Shown here one piece after another: positions 55,840 through 64,000 of a stretch of DNA of 64,000 nucleotides (within the stretch, counting starts at the first letter, position 1; each line of letters begins with the position of its first letter). Source of the DNA: Chryseobacterium phosphatilyticum (GTDB lineage: Bacteria; Bacteroidota; Bacteroidia; Flavobacteriales; Weeksellaceae); contig NZ_PPED02000001.1 of NCBI RefSeq assembly GCF_002899825.2, positions 1,488,001 through 1,552,000 of the forward strand, read 5' to 3'. A program made the position numbers and the translations under genes. Below the pieces are notes generated by a model that did no database searches, was not told where the DNA came from, and worked only from the letters and a program-made list of their open reading frames with translations.

Positions 55840-56214
55840 TTACTGATTTTTAAAGTTTAACTCCTGAACTTTTGCAAGGCTTATTTTTTTCTGATCTTCA
55901 GAATCTATCTGTCCGTCAACCAGATTATTGAAGCCCATTGCTTTTTTGGTTCCTCCTATTTCTACCAATTCCACTTCTTTTTCTTCTCCCGGTTCGAAAC
56001 GTACTGCAGTACTTGCTACAATGTTCAGTCTCTTTCCGAAAGCTGTTTCACGATCAAAACTCATCGCTTTGTTGACCTCGAAAAAGTGAAAGTGAGAACC
56101 TACCTGAATAGGACGGTCTCCTGTGTTGGTTACTTTGATTTTGACCGTTTCTCTGCCCTCATTGCAGATAATAATGCCTTCTTTTACAAAAATTTCTCCT
56201 GGTATCATAATCAA
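55840..56214 (-). CDS. ureB: Urease subunit beta
   Basis: 124 residues: [18 protein letters not shown], then the core [36 protein letters not shown] and [12 protein letters not shown], all UreB hallmarks. It sits 1 bp from ureC and 6 bp from ureA. Confidence 0.96.
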   Translation of the reverse strand: MIMIPGEIFVKEGIIICNEGRETVKIKVTNTGDRPIQVGSHFHFFEVNKAMSFDRETAFGKRLNIVASTAVRFEPGEEKEVELVEIGGTKKAMGFNNLVDGQIDSEDQKKISLAKVQELNFKNQ

Positions 56215-56220
56215 TAAGGA

Positions 56221-56523
56221 TTAACGGATTGGGTTGTGTACGGTTACCAGCTTTGTTCCATCAGGAAATGTAGCTTCAATCTGAACATCGTGGATCATTT
56301 CTGACACACCGGGCATTACATCATCCTTTGTCAAAAGATTTGCTCCTTCCTGCATCAGTTCAGCTACTTTTTTTCCATCTCTTGCGCCTTCAAGCAAAAA
56401 ATGACTAATTAATGCGATAGATTCCGGATAGTTTAATTTAAGGCCTCTGGCCTTTCTTTTGAGAGCGAGTTCGCCTGCCAGAAATAGCATGAGCTTCTCT
56501 GTTTCTCTTGGGGTTAAGTGCAT
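56221..56523 (-). CDS. ureA: Urease subunit gamma
   Basis: 100 residues with the start at 56523 ([17 protein letters not shown]). A longer frame to 56580 is not conserved and is rejected. Family motifs: [20 protein letters not shown] and [20 protein letters not shown]. First gene of the urease structural operon. Confidence 0.97.
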   Translation of the reverse strand: MHLTPRETEKLMLFLAGELALKRKARGLKLNYPESIALISHFLLEGARDGKKVAELMQEGANLLTKDDVMPGVSEMIHDVQIEATFPDGTKLVTVHNPIR

Positions 56524-56676
56524 AATATTATTGTTTAAAATTGGACAAACACGATCCTGTTCACCTTTCTGAAAAGGCAAATAGAAATGTTTTAAAAGTG
56601 TAAAAAGGGAATGACTCCTATAGATTTATATTTACATCATACAAATCACGAGAGAGCACTAAAGTTTTAAAATAGA

Positions 56677-57042
56677 TTAGCAGCCCGCTATCTGCAGAGA
56701 ATGATACAGAATGTATCTTGGTGCCGTAATATAAATACGGTTTTGAACGGCCGCAACCGGAGTATTAAAAGTATACTTTGCAAAGAAATAGTGTAACCAT
56801 TGCTGTGAAAGTATGGAATAATCATATTTCACTTTCTCCCAGTCATCAGAGTCCTGAACATCCTGAGTATCCGAAAAACTATAGATTTCAGGCTGGCTTT
56901 GTTCATCCGATTTTTGTTGAAGAAGATGTATTTTTGATAAAAGATCAGAATAGGGTTGAGTTTTTGCCTTATATGTAAAATGACCTACACATAAAGTTAA
57001 AAAAAACAATACAAAAGAGAAAAATATAACTCTTTTTTTCAT
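56677..57042 (-). CDS. Hypothetical exported/membrane protein
   Basis: 121 residues from the ATG at 57042 (MKKRVIFFSFVLFFLTLCVG). A longer frame to 57153 adds another hydrophobic stretch but no better start. The rest is acidic with no recognised domain. It lies upstream of ureA in the same orientation with about 150 bp between. Confidence 0.55.
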   Translation of the reverse strand: MKKRVIFFSFVLFFLTLCVGHFTYKAKTQPYSDLLSKIHLLQQKSDEQSQPEIYSFSDTQDVQDSDDWEKVKYDYSILSQQWLHYFFAKYTFNTPVAAVQNRIYITAPRYILYHSLQIAGC

Positions 57043-57448
57043 ACCCTGTAAATAATGGTGTAAAAGTATAACAATATGTATGGATGGGCTATCAAAAAAA
57101 ATATTTAAAATGTTCAAAATCGCAACAAACGCAATTTTACATATTTTTAACATTTCGCTACAAATCCTTTATTTACAATACCTAATCACGGCTTATGTAC
57201 TATGACAAATATTTTATAGTTTTAATTCTTATAATTATGAGAATACAAAGTTTATTTCACTATACTTGAACAAATTCAAAAAATAGATCTGTTTTCTTTA
57301 CTTTTTCTTATAAAAAAAACAATTCACACGATCTATTATTCAATATTTACGTTTATTTGACAAAAAACTATAGTATTTTTTCTTTCCTTATAATTATCGT
57401 AAATTTGTATACAACATACTTTTAATAAAAAAAATAATACAACGTAAT

Positions 57449-59074
57449 ATGTCAAAAGCAATTTCGCAAGTACCATTAGCGGTAAATGAACCGGTAAATT
57501 CATACGAACCGGGATCTCCGGAAGTTAAAAGTCTTATCGATACCTACAAGAAAATGTGGGCTGAAAAGGTAGAAATTCCAATGATCATCAACGGAAAGGA
57601 AGTAAAAACTGACAATAAAGTACAACTTCAATCTCCTCAGGATCATACTCACGACTTCGGATTTTATTACCAAGGTGGTATGCAGCATGTGGATGACGCT
57701 ATCAATGCGGCATTAGCGGCTAAAGAAGCATGGAATGAACTAGGTTGGGAACAACGTGCGGCTATTTTCTTAAAGGCAGCTGACCTTTTGGCTGGTCCTT
57801 ACAGAGATGTAATCAATGCAGCTACAATGATCGGACAGTCTAAAAACGTACACCAGGCTGAAATTGATTCTGCTTGTGAGTTCATCGACTTCTTAAGATT
57901 CAACGTAGAGTTCATGACAGAAATGTATGCTGAACAGCCGGTTTCTGACAACGGAATCTGGAACCGTGTTGAATACAGACCTTTAGAAGGATTCTGTTTT
58001 GCAGTAACTCCATTCAACTTTACAGCTATTTCAGGAAATCTTCCTACGTGTATGGCTATGTTAGGAAACGTAGTGGTTTGGAAACCTTCTGACAAGCAGG
58101 TTTATTCTGCAAAAGTAATCATGGATGTATTGATTGAAGCGGGTCTTCCTGCAGGGGTTATCAACATGATCTTTACAGATGGTAAAGAAACTGCTGAGAA
58201 AGTACTTGCACACAGAGATTTTGCAGGACTTCACTTCACAGGTTCTACCAAAGTATTCCAGGGAATGTGGAAAATGATCGGTGATAATATCCACAACTAC
58301 AGAACTTACCCAAGAATCGTTGGAGAAACAGGTGGTAAAGATTTCGTAATTGCTCACCCTTCTGCTAATGTAGAGGCTGTAGCGACAGCTTTAGTAAGAG
58401 GAGCTTTCGAATACCAGGGACAGAAATGTTCTGCGGCTTCAAGAGCTTACGTACCTAAGTCTCTTTGGGCTGACGTGAAAAAAGTAATGGAAGCTCAAAT
58501 GAGCACTATTAAAATTGGTTCTCCGGAAGATACATCTAACTTTGTCAACGCAGTAATTGATAAAAATTCTTTCGAAAAATGTAAAGGATACATCGACAGA
58601 GCTAATGCTTCAGGTGAAGCTACGGTAGCAATCGGTGGTAAATATGATGATGCTAAAGGATGGTTTGTACACCCAACAGTAATCGAAACGACAAACCCTC
58701 AGTACGAAAGTATGGTAGAAGAGATCTTCGGCCCAATCTTATCTGTATTTGTTTATGAAGATCAGGACTGGAAAGAAACTCTGAAATTAGTTGATTCTTC
58801 TTCTCCATATTCATTAACAGGTTCTGTATTTTCTCAGGATCGTTATGCAATTGCTGAAGCCTACAAAGCTTTGGAAAATGCATCAGGAAATTTCTACATC
58901 AATGACAAGCCAACAGGTGCTGTCGTAGGACAACAGCCTTTCGGTGGTGGTAGAGCTTCAGGAACTAATGACAAAGCAGGTTCAAAAATGAATCTTCTTA
59001 GATGGACATCTGTAAGAAGCGTAAAAGAAACTTTTGTTTCTCCAAAAAACTATAAATATCCATACCTAGGGTAA
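57449..59074 (+). CDS. pruA: L-glutamate gamma-semialdehyde dehydrogenase (P5C dehydrogenase)
   Basis: 541 residues, single-function PruA: the second step of proline breakdown, oxidising glutamate semialdehyde to glutamate with NAD+. Conserved stretches are GYETGGKDF-type GETGGKDF, EYQGQKCSAASRAY (catalytic Cys), EEIFGPILSVFVY and GAVVGQQPFGGGRASGTND. A TAAATTTG -7 box is at 57400-57407. Terminator at 59130. No putA domain is fused. Confidence 0.96.
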   Translation: MSKAISQVPLAVNEPVNSYEPGSPEVKSLIDTYKKMWAEKVEIPMIINGKEVKTDNKVQLQSPQDHTHDFGFYYQGGMQHVDDAINAALAAKEAWNELGWEQRAAIFLKAADLLAGPYRDVINAATMIGQSKNVHQAEIDSACEFIDFLRFNVEFMTEMYAEQPVSDNGIWNRVEYRPLEGFCFAVTPFNFTAISGNLPTCMAMLGNVVVWKPSDKQVYSAKVIMDVLIEAGLPAGVINMIFTDGKETAEKVLAHRDFAGLHFTGSTKVFQGMWKMIGDNIHNYRTYPRIVGETGGKDFVIAHPSANVEAVATALVRGAFEYQGQKCSAASRAYVPKSLWADVKKVMEAQMSTIKIGSPEDTSNFVNAVIDKNSFEKCKGYIDRANASGEATVAIGGKYDDAKGWFVHPTVIETTNPQYESMVEEIFGPILSVFVYEDQDWKETLKLVDSSSPYSLTGSVFSQDRYAIAEAYKALENASGNFYINDKPTGAVVGQQPFGGGRASGTNDKAGSKMNLLRWTSVRSVKETFVSPKNYKYPYLG

Positions 59075-59129
59075 TAATAAGCATGAGCAGTAGGTAATGA
59101 GTATTCTTGCCTTCCTGTTCTTTCAATAC

Positions 59130-59160
59130 AGCCTCGAAATTTCGGTTTCGGGGCTTTTTT
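59130..59160 (+). terminator. Terminator of pruA
   Basis: AGCCTCGAAA-tttcgg-TTTCGGGGCT (one G-U) followed by TTTTT, 55 bp after the stop. Confidence 0.75.
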
Positions 59161-59407
59161 ATATTATACTATGAAATGTTGTTTTCCGGATCTTATCTCT
59201 GTCTTTTGTGGTTTACTACTGAAAATCTAAAAGTAATTTACAGTCGAAAAAGAACCAGATTTCCCTGCAGCGCCCTTATATTCTCGATCCCTCCCATTCC
59301 TTATTACCTAACATTTTTTAACAAAATTTACTAATACTTTATCATTTATAAACCAAATAAGGAATAATTATTGATTTTTTACTAGCACACCCCTAAATAA
59401 ATTAGTT

Positions 59408-59629
59408 ATGAAAAAGTTATTGCTAACAGTCATTGGAATAGGAATATTTGCAGTGAGCTGTGGAACCAAAGAATCGACGATGTCAACAAGTGCGCGTGAT
59501 TCGGCAAAGGTGGATAGTATGCAAAAAAGTGCAACACCTGCTACAACCGATACGATGAGCACAAAGATGACGAATCCTGATAATATCAAGATGAAAAATG
59601 ATTCAGCGGTGGTGCCTCCTGTCAAATAG
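59408..59629 (+). CDS. Small lipoprotein
   Basis: 73 residues: lipobox AVSC (Cys 18), then a Ser/Thr/Lys-rich, disordered mature part. Similar in style to the 59988 protein. Function unknown. The minus-strand frame overlapping it is a shadow. Confidence 0.7.
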   Translation: MKKLLLTVIGIGIFAVSCGTKESTMSTSARDSAKVDSMQKSATPATTDTMSTKMTNPDNIKMKNDSAVVPPVK

Positions 59630-59655
59630 TATTATATACGTTCAATTTAAAATGG

Positions 59656-59688
59656 AAAATCTGCAGATGAAAGCGCTGCAGATTTTTT
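59656..59688 (+). terminator. Terminator after small lipoprotein gene
   Basis: AAAATCTGCAG / CTGCAGATTTT with a 9-nt loop and a long T-run. Confidence 0.8.
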
Positions 59689-59739
59689 TTGATGAAAAGA
59701 GAAAGGATAAGTGCTTTAATTATTAGATGAAAGACTTTA

Positions 59740-59805
59740 AGGTTCTGGCTAAAGCCAATGGAATTTATTTTTTATTTATTGAATGGCTGGGCTAAAGCCT
59801 AACCT
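59740..59805. repeat. GGCTAAAGCC palindromic repeat
   Basis: TGGCTAAAGCCA and GGGCTAAAGCCT about 45 bp apart, related to 50471-50530. Confidence 0.45.
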
Positions 59806-59850
59806 ATTAATCTTGATATCCGAATGCATCATAGTTGCTTAACGGCAAGA

Positions 59851-59940
59851 TCTTTTATCTTTTATCTTTTATCTTTTATCTTTTATCTTTTATCTTTTAT
59901 CTTTTATCTTTTATCTTTTATCTTTTATCTTTTATCTTTT
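59851..59940. repeat. 7-bp microsatellite (TCTTTTA)n
   Basis: About 12.9 perfect copies of a 7-bp unit (90 bp). It ends 11 bp before the TATATTTG promoter box of the 59988 lipoprotein gene. Slippage would change the spacing or sequence upstream of that promoter. Confidence 0.9.
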
Positions 59941-59950
59941 AGAAAATGAT

Positions 59951-59958
59951 TATATTTG
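59951..59958 (+). promoter_or_regulatory. -7 box upstream of small lipoprotein gene
   Basis: TATATTTG fits TAnnTTTG and lies 30 bp before the ATG at 59988. The -33 position falls inside the microsatellite. Confidence 0.45.
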
Positions 59959-59987
59959 ATTAACGCCAAACATTAAAAAGTGCTATT

Positions 59988-60197
59988 ATGAAAAAATTAT
60001 GGACAGGAGCAATTCTGGGACTCCTTTTTTTGGGAAGTTGTGCTCAAAATAAGGAAAAAAGAGAAGAATTTAAGGACGCCCACAATAAGGATTCTTTAAG
60101 AAACAGAATGGGAGATTCTGCGGTAGCCCATTCCGAGCCGGCTCCGGTAGCTCCGGATACTTCCAAAACAAAAACCGACAGTACAAAAACGAAATAA
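59988..60197 (+). CDS. Small lipoprotein
   Basis: 69 residues: lipobox LGSC (Cys 18), then a hydrophilic, Lys/Asp/Ser/Thr-rich tail without a fold signature. No family. Its promoter sits directly behind the microsatellite, so expression may be phase-variable. Confidence 0.7.
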   Translation: MKKLWTGAILGLLFLGSCAQNKEKREEFKDAHNKDSLRNRMGDSAVAHSEPAPVAPDTSKTKTDSTKTK

Positions 60198-60624
60198 AAA
60201 ACCACAAATCCGCAGAACATCCGCGGATTTGCACTTAAAAAAACTTGACTGAAAAAAAACCGGGCAATCAACCCCGATTATATTGTGGTGTATATTCCTT
60301 ACCGGAATATTTTTTCGACAGATAAAAGAGGAACCGCAACGATCTCATGGTAACGAGATATTCACGTGTTCCATATGTAAAGTTTCATGGTTTGATTTGC
60401 TGCTTAGTTTCCTGTATTACTTCCCTTATACTTTAGAAAGTACGCCTTCGAAAACAAAAAAACAACCGGAGTATGATAGTTGTTATTCCGTTTAAAACTG
60501 TCGCAAAGATAGGATAGCAGCTGCATTGGGTAAAATAATAGGTTAGTCATTTTCGTGAAAATAGCAAGTCATCATTAAAAAAAAGAATTGCTTTTAATCA
60601 TTTTCGTGAAAACAGACATCAGGA
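60198..60624. other. Intergenic with direct repeats and terminator
   Basis: 427 bp. The lipoprotein terminator is at 60205-60231. A 15-bp sequence, TCATTTTCGTGAAAA, occurs at 60547-60561 and 60598-60612; its core TTTTC-GT-GAAAA is palindromic. A 70-codon frame at 60283-60495 has no ribosome site or coding bias and is rejected. Confidence 0.5.
60205..60231 (+). terminator. Terminator after small lipoprotein gene
   Basis: CAAATCCGC / GCGGATTTG stem with a 9-nt loop. The tail is only weakly T-rich. Confidence 0.55.
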
Positions 60625-62223
60625 TCAGTTTGATTTTTCAGCGTCGAGGTACTTAATATAGGCTGATGGGGAAAAATCTGTAACGGCTTTGAATACCGCA
60701 GCAAATTTACTGTGTGAAGAAAAGCCACATTCATCTGCAAGAATGCTGATTTTATATTGTCTGTATTTCTCATCATTGATCAACTTATCTACAATATAAT
60801 TGATTCTTAAACGATTGATATAGGTTTTGAAATCGGCACTTTTATGCTGATTAATTACGTAAGAGAGATACTTTGTATTGGTATTAAGCTCACCTGCCAG
60901 GAAAGACAAAGACATTCCTTTGTTGTTATACAGCTTACCTTTTTCAAAGTCTTCAAGAAGTTCAAGCAATTTAGACTCTGTTTCGAAAGTCATCAGTGAG
61001 TCATTCCTTCTTTTGTCAGCTTCACTATCTTTTTCAGCGACTTCTTCAACAGAAATATTAGCAAACTCAAAATCATGAGATGGTTTAAAAATGTGTACAC
61101 TTTTTTGGGTAATCGGTCGCAATTGGGTTCTTATAATATTTCTGAGTTTTGAACGCTGTCTCTTTTGCTTTGTTCTAAAAAATATGATCAGACCTACCAG
61201 TGATATGAACAAGATGATAATTGCGGTGTTTTTGGCCATATTAAGCTGCCCGCTTTTCTTACCGTTTTTATTAACCGGAGATTCAAGATCTTTAATTCCC
61301 AATACCTGATTACGTGCTGCTATGCTGTCATAGGCCCTCACATACTTCACAGCATACAAAGAAGCTTTAAAATCATCTCCTACTCCTTCATAGTAATCAT
61401 TAATATTAGAATATACAGCTTTTTTAAGTTTAAGGCTACGGGAAGTATCAGCAATTTTCTCAGCTTTTTTAAGGTATAATTCAGCATCTTTCCAGTTTTC
61501 CTGCTTCAACCGGATTCCTCCAAGTCCGTTATAAACCAGTCCCAAAATACAACTCCCTTCCCGAAGTAATTTTTCAGCTTTTCGATAGTAACTTTCGGAA
61601 ACGGGATAATCATTCAGCTTAAAGTACACATCACCGAGTAATTGATACGAAGCAGCAACCGTTCTATCTTCCCGCTGACTGTTTATTCTTTCGAAATATT
61701 TTAATGAATATTCAATATACTGAATGGCATTGGTATAGTTCCCCAATTCAATGTCATAATAAGCCATTTCCTGATTAAGCAGACCCGCCATTTCATTTCT
61801 TTTTTGAGGATCACTGATCTTCAGAGAGGCTTCCAGGCCTTTTACAATATATTTTCTTGATCTTTCCTGAAGACCAACCTGCCGGTACTGTTTTGCCAAA
61901 AGCCTGCTGATATACGCCAGCCATTCCTGATCATTCATCTGAGTGATTAATGAATGGGCATTTTCACTATAGCAAATTGCTTTTTTAAATTCTCCTGTGT
62001 AATGATAAAGTTCTGAAGACAGAATCAGACTTCTCACCTTCTCCAGTGGTTTTTTCGCTGCAATATAAAGGGAGTCCGCAGTTTTGAATGCCTGAGGTAA
62101 ATTTTTATGAGAAGTAACAACAGAGGTTCTTTCGCAGATCTGTTCGAAACGATCCTTTTTCTGTGCAAAAATGGGGACTGCAGTAGCAAGTAAAAACAAA
62201 AATATCAGTAATCTTTTAGGCAT
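60625..62223 (-). CDS. Membrane-tethered TPR protein with AraC-type HTH
   Basis: 532 residues. Signal peptide (1-21, MPKRLLIFLFLLATAVPIFA), TPR helices (about 60-310), a TM helix (about 328-348, TAIIILFISLVGLIIFFR) and a C-terminal AraC/XylS HTH (about 425-525) with ISILADECGFSSHSKFAAVF and FSPSAY. The periplasmic TPRs likely sense protein or peptide, while the HTH acts in the cytoplasm. It belongs to the large flavobacterial family of such regulators; the targets are unknown. Confidence 0.88.
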   Translation of the reverse strand: MPKRLLIFLFLLATAVPIFAQKKDRFEQICERTSVVTSHKNLPQAFKTADSLYIAAKKPLEKVRSLILSSELYHYTGEFKKAICYSENAHSLITQMNDQEWLAYISRLLAKQYRQVGLQERSRKYIVKGLEASLKISDPQKRNEMAGLLNQEMAYYDIELGNYTNAIQYIEYSLKYFERINSQREDRTVAASYQLLGDVYFKLNDYPVSESYYRKAEKLLREGSCILGLVYNGLGGIRLKQENWKDAELYLKKAEKIADTSRSLKLKKAVYSNINDYYEGVGDDFKASLYAVKYVRAYDSIAARNQVLGIKDLESPVNKNGKKSGQLNMAKNTAIIILFISLVGLIIFFRTKQKRQRSKLRNIIRTQLRPITQKSVHIFKPSHDFEFANISVEEVAEKDSEADKRRNDSLMTFETESKLLELLEDFEKGKLYNNKGMSLSFLAGELNTNTKYLSYVINQHKSADFKTYINRLRINYIVDKLINDEKYRQYKISILADECGFSSHSKFAAVFKAVTDFSPSAYIKYLDAEKSN

Positions 62224-62490
62224 AAAAAAACAAATTATTATTTTTATAATAATTCATCATTTTTTCATTGGGTGTCTTTTTGTTTTTTACAAAACTACTA
62301 ATATTTTAGTTTTAATTAAAATATTCTATTGTAATTTAATCATTTAACTAAAAAATCAATTTACATTAATTTTAATAATTAGTTTAAAATAATAAACGAT
62401 TTTCTTATACACCACTTTAAACGTATAGTAAAAACAATCTTATGCAATAATTATTTTTGATATGACCAACTTAGATGTTATCATATTTAT

Positions 62491-62498
62491 TACATTTG
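62491..62498 (+). promoter_or_regulatory. -7 box of thioredoxin-fold gene
   Basis: TACATTTG fits TAnnTTTG, 23 bp before the ATG at 62522. No matching -33 box at normal spacing. Confidence 0.4.
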
Positions 62499-62521
62499 CA
62501 AGGAATGAATAAAAAGTTTTT

Positions 62522-63682
62522 ATGAAAAAAATAGCATTACTTTCTTCTTTGTTTATAGGAGCTCTGGCTCTGGCGCAGGGAATTAAATTTGAGGACAGCA
62601 ACTTTGCGTCTATTCTCGCTAAAGCAAAAAAAGAAAACAAACTTGTATTTGTGGATGCCTATGCATCATGGTGCGGACCTTGTAAACTGATGGTAAAAAA
62701 TATCTTCCCACTTAAGACTGTAGGAGATTATTACAACTCGCATTTTATTAATGCAAAGATTGATATGGAGAAAGGAGAAGGTATTGAGCTTGCTAAAAAA
62801 TATAATGTAAAAGCCTTCCCTACGTATCTGTTCATTGATGGAAATGGTGAAGCTGTACACCGAACCTTAGGATATGTTGAAGAAAAAGATTTCATCCAAT
62901 TTGCTATGGATGCAGGAGATCCCGGTAAAAGATTAACAGCTTTAAAGCAAAAATTTGAAAATGGAGAGAAAAATCCTGAGTTTTTAAAGAATCTTGCTAT
63001 GCTTACAATGTATAATGATACAGATTTTGCAGGTAAAGTGCTGACACGGTATTTCCAACAAAAAACAACACTGGATCAGGAGGATATACAAATGCTTCTG
63101 GCTGGCACTCAAAGCACCGAGGGATCTATGTACAAAATATTTCAGGATAAAAAAGCTGATATTATAAAGCTTATCCCGGAAGATAAATATGAAAAAATCA
63201 ATAAAAATATCAAGCTCAACACAGTATCAAAGAAAGCCTACAATCCAGATACAAAAACCTGGAATGACAGCTACTTTATGAGTGAAACTCAAAAATTCCT
63301 GAGCAAGGAAGAAGCAGAAAAAATCCTGAAAAGAATGAAAGCCAACAGAGCTTTAAAAAACAAAGATATTCCTGCTTACGAAAAACTTATTCTTGAACTT
63401 TATCAGGATACTTCAGCAGCAAGTTCTGAAGAACTAAACTCTCTGGCCTGGAACTTTTTTGAAAATATAGATAATAAAGCGTCTTTGGCCAAAGCAATTA
63501 CCTGGGCACAGGAATCGGTAAAGAAAGATCAGAACTATGCGAATACAGATACCCTGGCTAATCTTTACAATAAGATCGGAGACAAGAAAAATGCAAAGAC
63601 ATGGGCAGAGAAATCTATTGAACTGGCAAAAAGCACAGGACAGGATTCAGCAGACACTGAAAAGTTATTGAAAAGCCTCTAA
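62522..63682 (+). CDS. Periplasmic thioredoxin-fold protein
   Basis: 386 residues: signal peptide (1-19, ALALAQG), thioredoxin-like domain (about 20-145) with catalytic C51-G-P-C54 (YASWCGPCK) and cis-Pro region AFPTYLFIDG. The C-terminal helical part (about 150-386) has TPR-like repeats (SLAKAITWAQESVKKDQNYA). This matches DUF255/Thioredoxin_7-like Bacteroidetes proteins, probably acting in periplasmic disulfide or redox repair. Confidence 0.88.
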   Translation: MKKIALLSSLFIGALALAQGIKFEDSNFASILAKAKKENKLVFVDAYASWCGPCKLMVKNIFPLKTVGDYYNSHFINAKIDMEKGEGIELAKKYNVKAFPTYLFIDGNGEAVHRTLGYVEEKDFIQFAMDAGDPGKRLTALKQKFENGEKNPEFLKNLAMLTMYNDTDFAGKVLTRYFQQKTTLDQEDIQMLLAGTQSTEGSMYKIFQDKKADIIKLIPEDKYEKINKNIKLNTVSKKAYNPDTKTWNDSYFMSETQKFLSKEEAEKILKRMKANRALKNKDIPAYEKLILELYQDTSAASSEELNSLAWNFFENIDNKASLAKAITWAQESVKKDQNYANTDTLANLYNKIGDKKNAKTWAEKSIELAKSTGQDSADTEKLLKSL

Positions 63683-63702
63683 TGGCTGAAATATAAAAAG
63701 TA

Positions 63703-63735
63703 AAAACCGCAGAAAGCTATTCTGCGGTTTTTTAT
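63703..63735 (+). terminator. Terminator after thioredoxin gene
   Basis: AAAAACCGCAGAA-agcta-TTCTGCGGTTTTT, 13-bp perfect stem with T-run. Confidence 0.85.
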
Positions 63736-63870
63736 TGTATTATCGTTTTTGAACCTTCCCCTCAAAAATTCCTTGAATTTTTGACACTTCTCCTGAAGAG
63801 GGAAATGATCCCATTTTTAAGTTTGAGATCAAAGAAACTGGAGTATTTAACATTCTTTCCTTTTCGTCTA

Positions 63871-64000
63871 TTAGTATTCAAAAAGAACACTTCCCCAGGT
63901 AAATCCGCTTCCGAAAGCTGAAAGAAGAACAAGGTCTCCTCTTTTGATTTTTCCTTCGTCAATTGCTTCACTTAAAGCAATGGGAATAGAAGCTGCTGTT
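63871..64000 (-). CDS. fabH: 3-oxoacyl-ACP synthase III (FabH), 3' end only
   Basis: The minus-strand frame entering from the right edge reads [20 protein letters not shown] and [20 protein letters not shown] before a stop at 63871. These are the typical C-terminal beta strands of FabH (normally [12 protein letters not shown] ... GSGFTWGS). Only about 43 residues are in the window. FabH condenses acetyl-CoA with malonyl-ACP to start fatty acid synthesis. Confidence 0.9.
   Translation of the reverse strand, partial: TAASIPIALSEAIDEGKIKRGDLVLLSAFGSGFTWGSVLFEY

Noticed and set aside
1..64000. tRNA, rRNA, intact insertion sequences and CRISPR arrays
   Set aside because: Looked for by eye on both strands; none recognised.

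Overview
The window looks like a chromosomal segment of a Flavobacteriia/Weeksellaceae bacterium, most likely Chryseobacterium or a close relative. The reasons are the low GC content, flavobacterial promoters (TAnnTTTG -7 boxes), a type IX secretion C-terminal sorting domain, many small lipoproteins, membrane-tethered TPR-HTH regulators, and a SusC/TonB-style outer membrane with RND efflux.

Layout. 1-7.8 kb: the 5' part of an RND multidrug pump (runs off the left edge), its lipoprotein adaptor, an AraC regulator, a metallophosphoesterase, and a DHA2 drug exporter divergent from an Lrp/AsnC regulator. 8-12.1 kb: a TPR-HTH regulator, a 950-bp gap with several hairpins, and two secreted proteins, one broken by a homopolymer frameshift. 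12.5-18.3 kb: mnmE followed by an integration hotspot. The last codons of mnmE are repeated about 4 kb and 4.3 kb downstream. Between the repeats lie a decayed type II cas1 fragment, three orphan lipoprotein genes and other debris. 18.3-26 kb: a three-domain mannose-lectin (MMBL) protein, a possible DUF1826 protein, a YdeI/OmdA protein, a T9SS cargo protein, a secreted glutaminase and small membrane or lipoproteins.

26-35.4 kb is the most unusual block and is read here as an R-body (reb) locus. It has one RebB-like gene at the head of a six-gene operon of mostly unknown proteins, then five tandem RebB paralogues separated by near-identical hairpins. A convergent operon encodes a NarL-type response regulator, a histidine kinase, a multi-TM protein and an unknown protein. 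A divergent pair on the left flank includes a protein with a Cys/His arrangement resembling CNF/BLF1-type deamidases. The likely picture is regulated production of coiled protein ribbons with an associated toxin-like effector; this is inference from family and context.

35.6-45.1 kb: housekeeping and stress genes (LysE exporter, AraC, siderophore-interacting protein, quinone reductase, Crp-like regulator, Xaa-Pro aminopeptidase, topoisomerase IB) and a deleted beta-lactamase-family pseudogene. 45.2-57 kb: a complete urease locus on the minus strand: ureABC, a frameshifted outer-membrane protein, ureEFGD, a UreH-like nickel permease, a urea transporter and a TonB receptor. 57.4-64 kb: pruA, two small lipoproteins (one behind a 7-bp microsatellite), a TPR-AraC regulator, a thioredoxin-fold protein and the 3' end of fabH at the right edge. 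I saw no tRNA, rRNA or intact insertion sequence.
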